Assembly: GCA_008360955.1 (NCBI GenBank)
Contig: LUCM01004215.1
Span: 310,001-374,000 of the forward strand
Reading direction: 5' to 3'
DNA length: 64,000 nt
Source: Fasciolopsis buskii
Taxonomy: Eukaryota > Platyhelminthes > Trematoda > Plagiorchiida > Fasciolidae
Position 1 is the stretch's first letter. The number at the start of each line of letters is the position of its first letter. A program made the translations under genes and the position numbers. Positions 61,382 to 64,000 of this stretch are shown in pieces. Below the pieces are notes generated by a model, which was not told where the DNA came from, searched no databases, and was given only the letters and a program-made list of their open reading frames with translations.

Positions 61382-64000
61382 GATGAAGACTTTCACTTGG
61401 TGGTTAGGTTTTTAGTCATGTCGGCATCAACCAGCCTAATCGGTTCTTTTAACTGATATCAGTATCCCTTCGATATAAGGGGAGCCCGTATTGAATAACT
61501 TCAGTACCACTGACCCTTATTCGTTTTCTGGTAAACCGTAAGCTGCTGTTTTCCGTAAGTGACAGTTGTTTAATATTTGATTACCGCACTCCCAAATTCT
61601 TACGCCTTCACCCGGTCATCTCTATACTAATTCAATCTCATGTTGTTTAATCAAGCAAGAACAATAAAAGGGCCTGTGACCAATTAACACAACCATCGTT
61701 TATTTGCTCTCGGCGAATGATGTAAGTCCGCTTACGTTAGTGTTCATCGGCCGATTTTCCCTCCTCTCTGGGGCTCACCGTCTCGTCTTCGGTATTCAAT
61801 TTGAACGGCGTTACGTTCGCTTCTGAACGTGTCACTAAAATCAAATCTTTTCATCATTCTGGAGTTTGAATGAATGGTGAATTTCTCACCCTGATTCCCG
61901 TCTTGCTCCCTATCAAACATTTGGCCCGTGCGTCCTTTTACTGAATCCAAACGGTCTTGTCGGTGAGCTCTGTTTTCCGGACATAATCTGGCCTCATTGC
62001 TACCTGACCCATCGTATTAAAAGAGGCATTGCAACTCAGACATCAGGTTGTAACCTCGCCTGCTTCTCCTAAGGTAAATGCTGCACGTCATCAAAATGGT
62101 CACCATTGCATCTTCTCAACCTTTCGCATAGCAGCCGCTCCATTCTCAGAAAAACCACGGGTGTTACATTTCAGGCTGCCGAATAGTGTGCTGAAACCCT
62201 ATGAGTAATTTCCAATTTGAAAGACTTATTGTCTCCGGAATTAGGATTACTTCTTGGTCACTCAAAACACTCACGTAACAATAAGGACTTACATATACTT
62301 GTGATCGAAGCCCGGAATTCAGAACATTCGGCGTCTGGTCGACTATGGGATAAAGAATTCAGATACTACTTTTTCCGGGCAGATTTTGCATGCCACTGGG
62401 ATTGCTTTAGCCAAAGGACCAAATACCTACATGATGAGGTCGATGGAGACCACCGTGACGCTTTGTCTATAAATCTCTGTGCACCCCATTTGTTTCTACA
62501 GATCAAGAAACTTCCTTTATTGCAGGCATTTTTTAAAATTCTTCCCAAATATAATACATCATCTGTTACTGGTTCTGACATCCTCCCTCTATAAATTCCG
62601 AGGTACAGTTGCGTCTAATGTGCAATCCGGTTAGTCTGCATGTATCCAAATGCTGCAGTCCTAATTTTCGGTGCCCAGTTACTACCACTATAATTCTTTG
62701 CGGCTCCAATCCCCTGCTGCAGTAAAACTATTTAGCGTCATAGTCCTCATATTTGCTGCTTTCAAGGCCACAGAAAACCTAATCTCCTCGGGTTTCAAAT
62801 GCATCTGAATATTCCACTTGTCTCCTTTCAGTTTGCATACAGGTCGAACTAATCCAGGTTCGACATTGTAAACTGTCTAGTGCATTCTATCACAGAAACA
62901 TTGAATGAATTCGTGTTACTTATTCCCTGACTGGTTTCTGACTTTCATTTAGCTATTGTTTCCTTCTGAATCTCGATGCTTTCACTTGTTCCACACACCA
63001 TCCTGGCTATCAAACCGTTTTTATAATCAAGTCCAGCATTCAAACGAGGAATGGAGGTTTACGAACGAACTGACAACTCTTCAGGTACCATATAAAGTGC
63101 CGCCTTAAAGCTTTTCTGTGTTCGACCTATATTACCAATCGTTCGGTTTTATTTAAGCATGTCTGTAGTATTGTCCTTTGCCATTCCGTTTATGGTTTCT
63201 CAGGTTTCAGCGATATGTTGTCTAATAATCCACTGAATGCACGACCCGTTTTCAAAGTTGTTGCCATATGGGCCCCGTGAAACATGAAGGAGATACGCAA
63301 ATAACAGTTCTTTGTAGAAAAATGACAGTCAGAGATAAAATTGATTGAATCAAAGGAACGTATTTGTCCTTAATATGTTCACATGGTTAAACTACCGACT
63401 GATATGAGTGGAATGGAATTTCCGTAGGACGGCGAGTGATTTGTCAATTTTCCCCAATCGACCGGGGAACGTCATCAGAAACTAGAGGCCCGGATTCCGG
63501 CCCCTTTTTACTCTCGCTTGCCTGAAGTTCACCTATCATCTTCTAGCAAATTGAGTAACATGCTGGATACGAAGAGGAAGTGCCACGTCTACAAGCAGCG
63601 GTATTCGAGGACGTGTCACGGGACTGACAAATGCTGCCCAAGCCAAAATGAAAGCAATAAATTGTAAACTGTCTACGAATTCACGTCACTAGAGGCTACT
63701 TTATATATATGGACGAGCAGTGGGCCCTTTGACTGGTTGCACTACGACTCTATGTCATCATTTTTCGTTGTTTGCTGCTAACTATCTGGTTCTATCATGT
63801 TCTCCTTTCGATACTACAATTGCTCGAAATTAATTTTGTTCAAAAACCTTACTGTTTCCCAACATGGACTGGGATCACGCATTGCTGCACCTCAAGGATC
63901 TTCTGATCGATCTATAACAGGCACTCGTGCAGGCTGGCAGGCAGCTCTTAAGTGCACCCTTCCAGCCAAGATGTCCATTCCGGCATGCTGAGTACCAGAA
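61382..64000. other. Non-genic stretch
   Basis: Immediately beyond the 5' truncation point of the LINE. No gene, RNA or repeat could be supported; frames up to 125 codons are within chance. Confidence 0.45.

Overview
This 64 kb window looks like eukaryotic, intron-rich, repeat-littered DNA, most likely from a parasitic flatworm (Platyhelminthes, probably a trematode). Three things point that way. Long stretches carry no open frame longer than chance. One protein gene is split by introns with standard GT..AG borders. The repeats include tRNA-headed short elements whose 3' halves carry degraded hammerhead-ribozyme cores, an arrangement known from the schistosome Sm-alpha family and its relatives, and also fragments of a non-LTR retrotransposon (LINE). 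There is nothing bacterial here: no operons, rRNA, CRISPR arrays or insertion sequences. The species cannot be fixed by eye.

Layout. Positions 1-27.8 kb hold no gene I can support. They contain simple repeats (a degenerate TGTA tract near 1.45 kb, a CAAT/CAGT/CAAC tract near 10.9-11.1 kb, a CA tract near 23.7 kb), several decayed tRNA-like SINE heads (6.4, 8.5 and 13.0 kb) and a CpG-dense block at about 22.5-23.2 kb. Positions 27.8-46.7 kb are a repeat field. One hammerhead SINE lies at 27.8-28.1 kb, followed by a LINE C-terminal fragment. Two more hammerhead SINE copies plus a detached tail lie at 36.6-37.35 kb in inverted and tandem arrangement. A pair of related unclassified repeats lies at 33.1 and 45.3 kb in inverted orientation, and an AATA microsatellite at 35.65 kb.

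Positions 46.72-52.83 kb hold the only well-supported gene. It is plus-strand with four proposed coding exons, all introns in phase 0, encoding about 572 residues. The product has an acidic N-terminal region, a short coiled coil that spans the first splice junction, and a long basic, serine-rich C-terminal half. I do not recognise its family. The first three exons are well supported; the short terminal exon is a best guess. Positions 53-59.5 kb are again non-genic apart from a tRNA-like SINE at 57.7-57.8 kb that still has matching 9-base ends. Positions 59.5-61.4 kb hold a 5'-truncated minus-strand LINE with recognisable reverse-transcriptase motifs but a broken catalytic site. From there to 64 kb nothing is supported.

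The most interesting material is the family of decayed hammerhead-SINE elements with its tandem/inverted cluster, and the unrecognised coiled-coil gene. I see no complete, previously unknown system that the sequence alone can prove.
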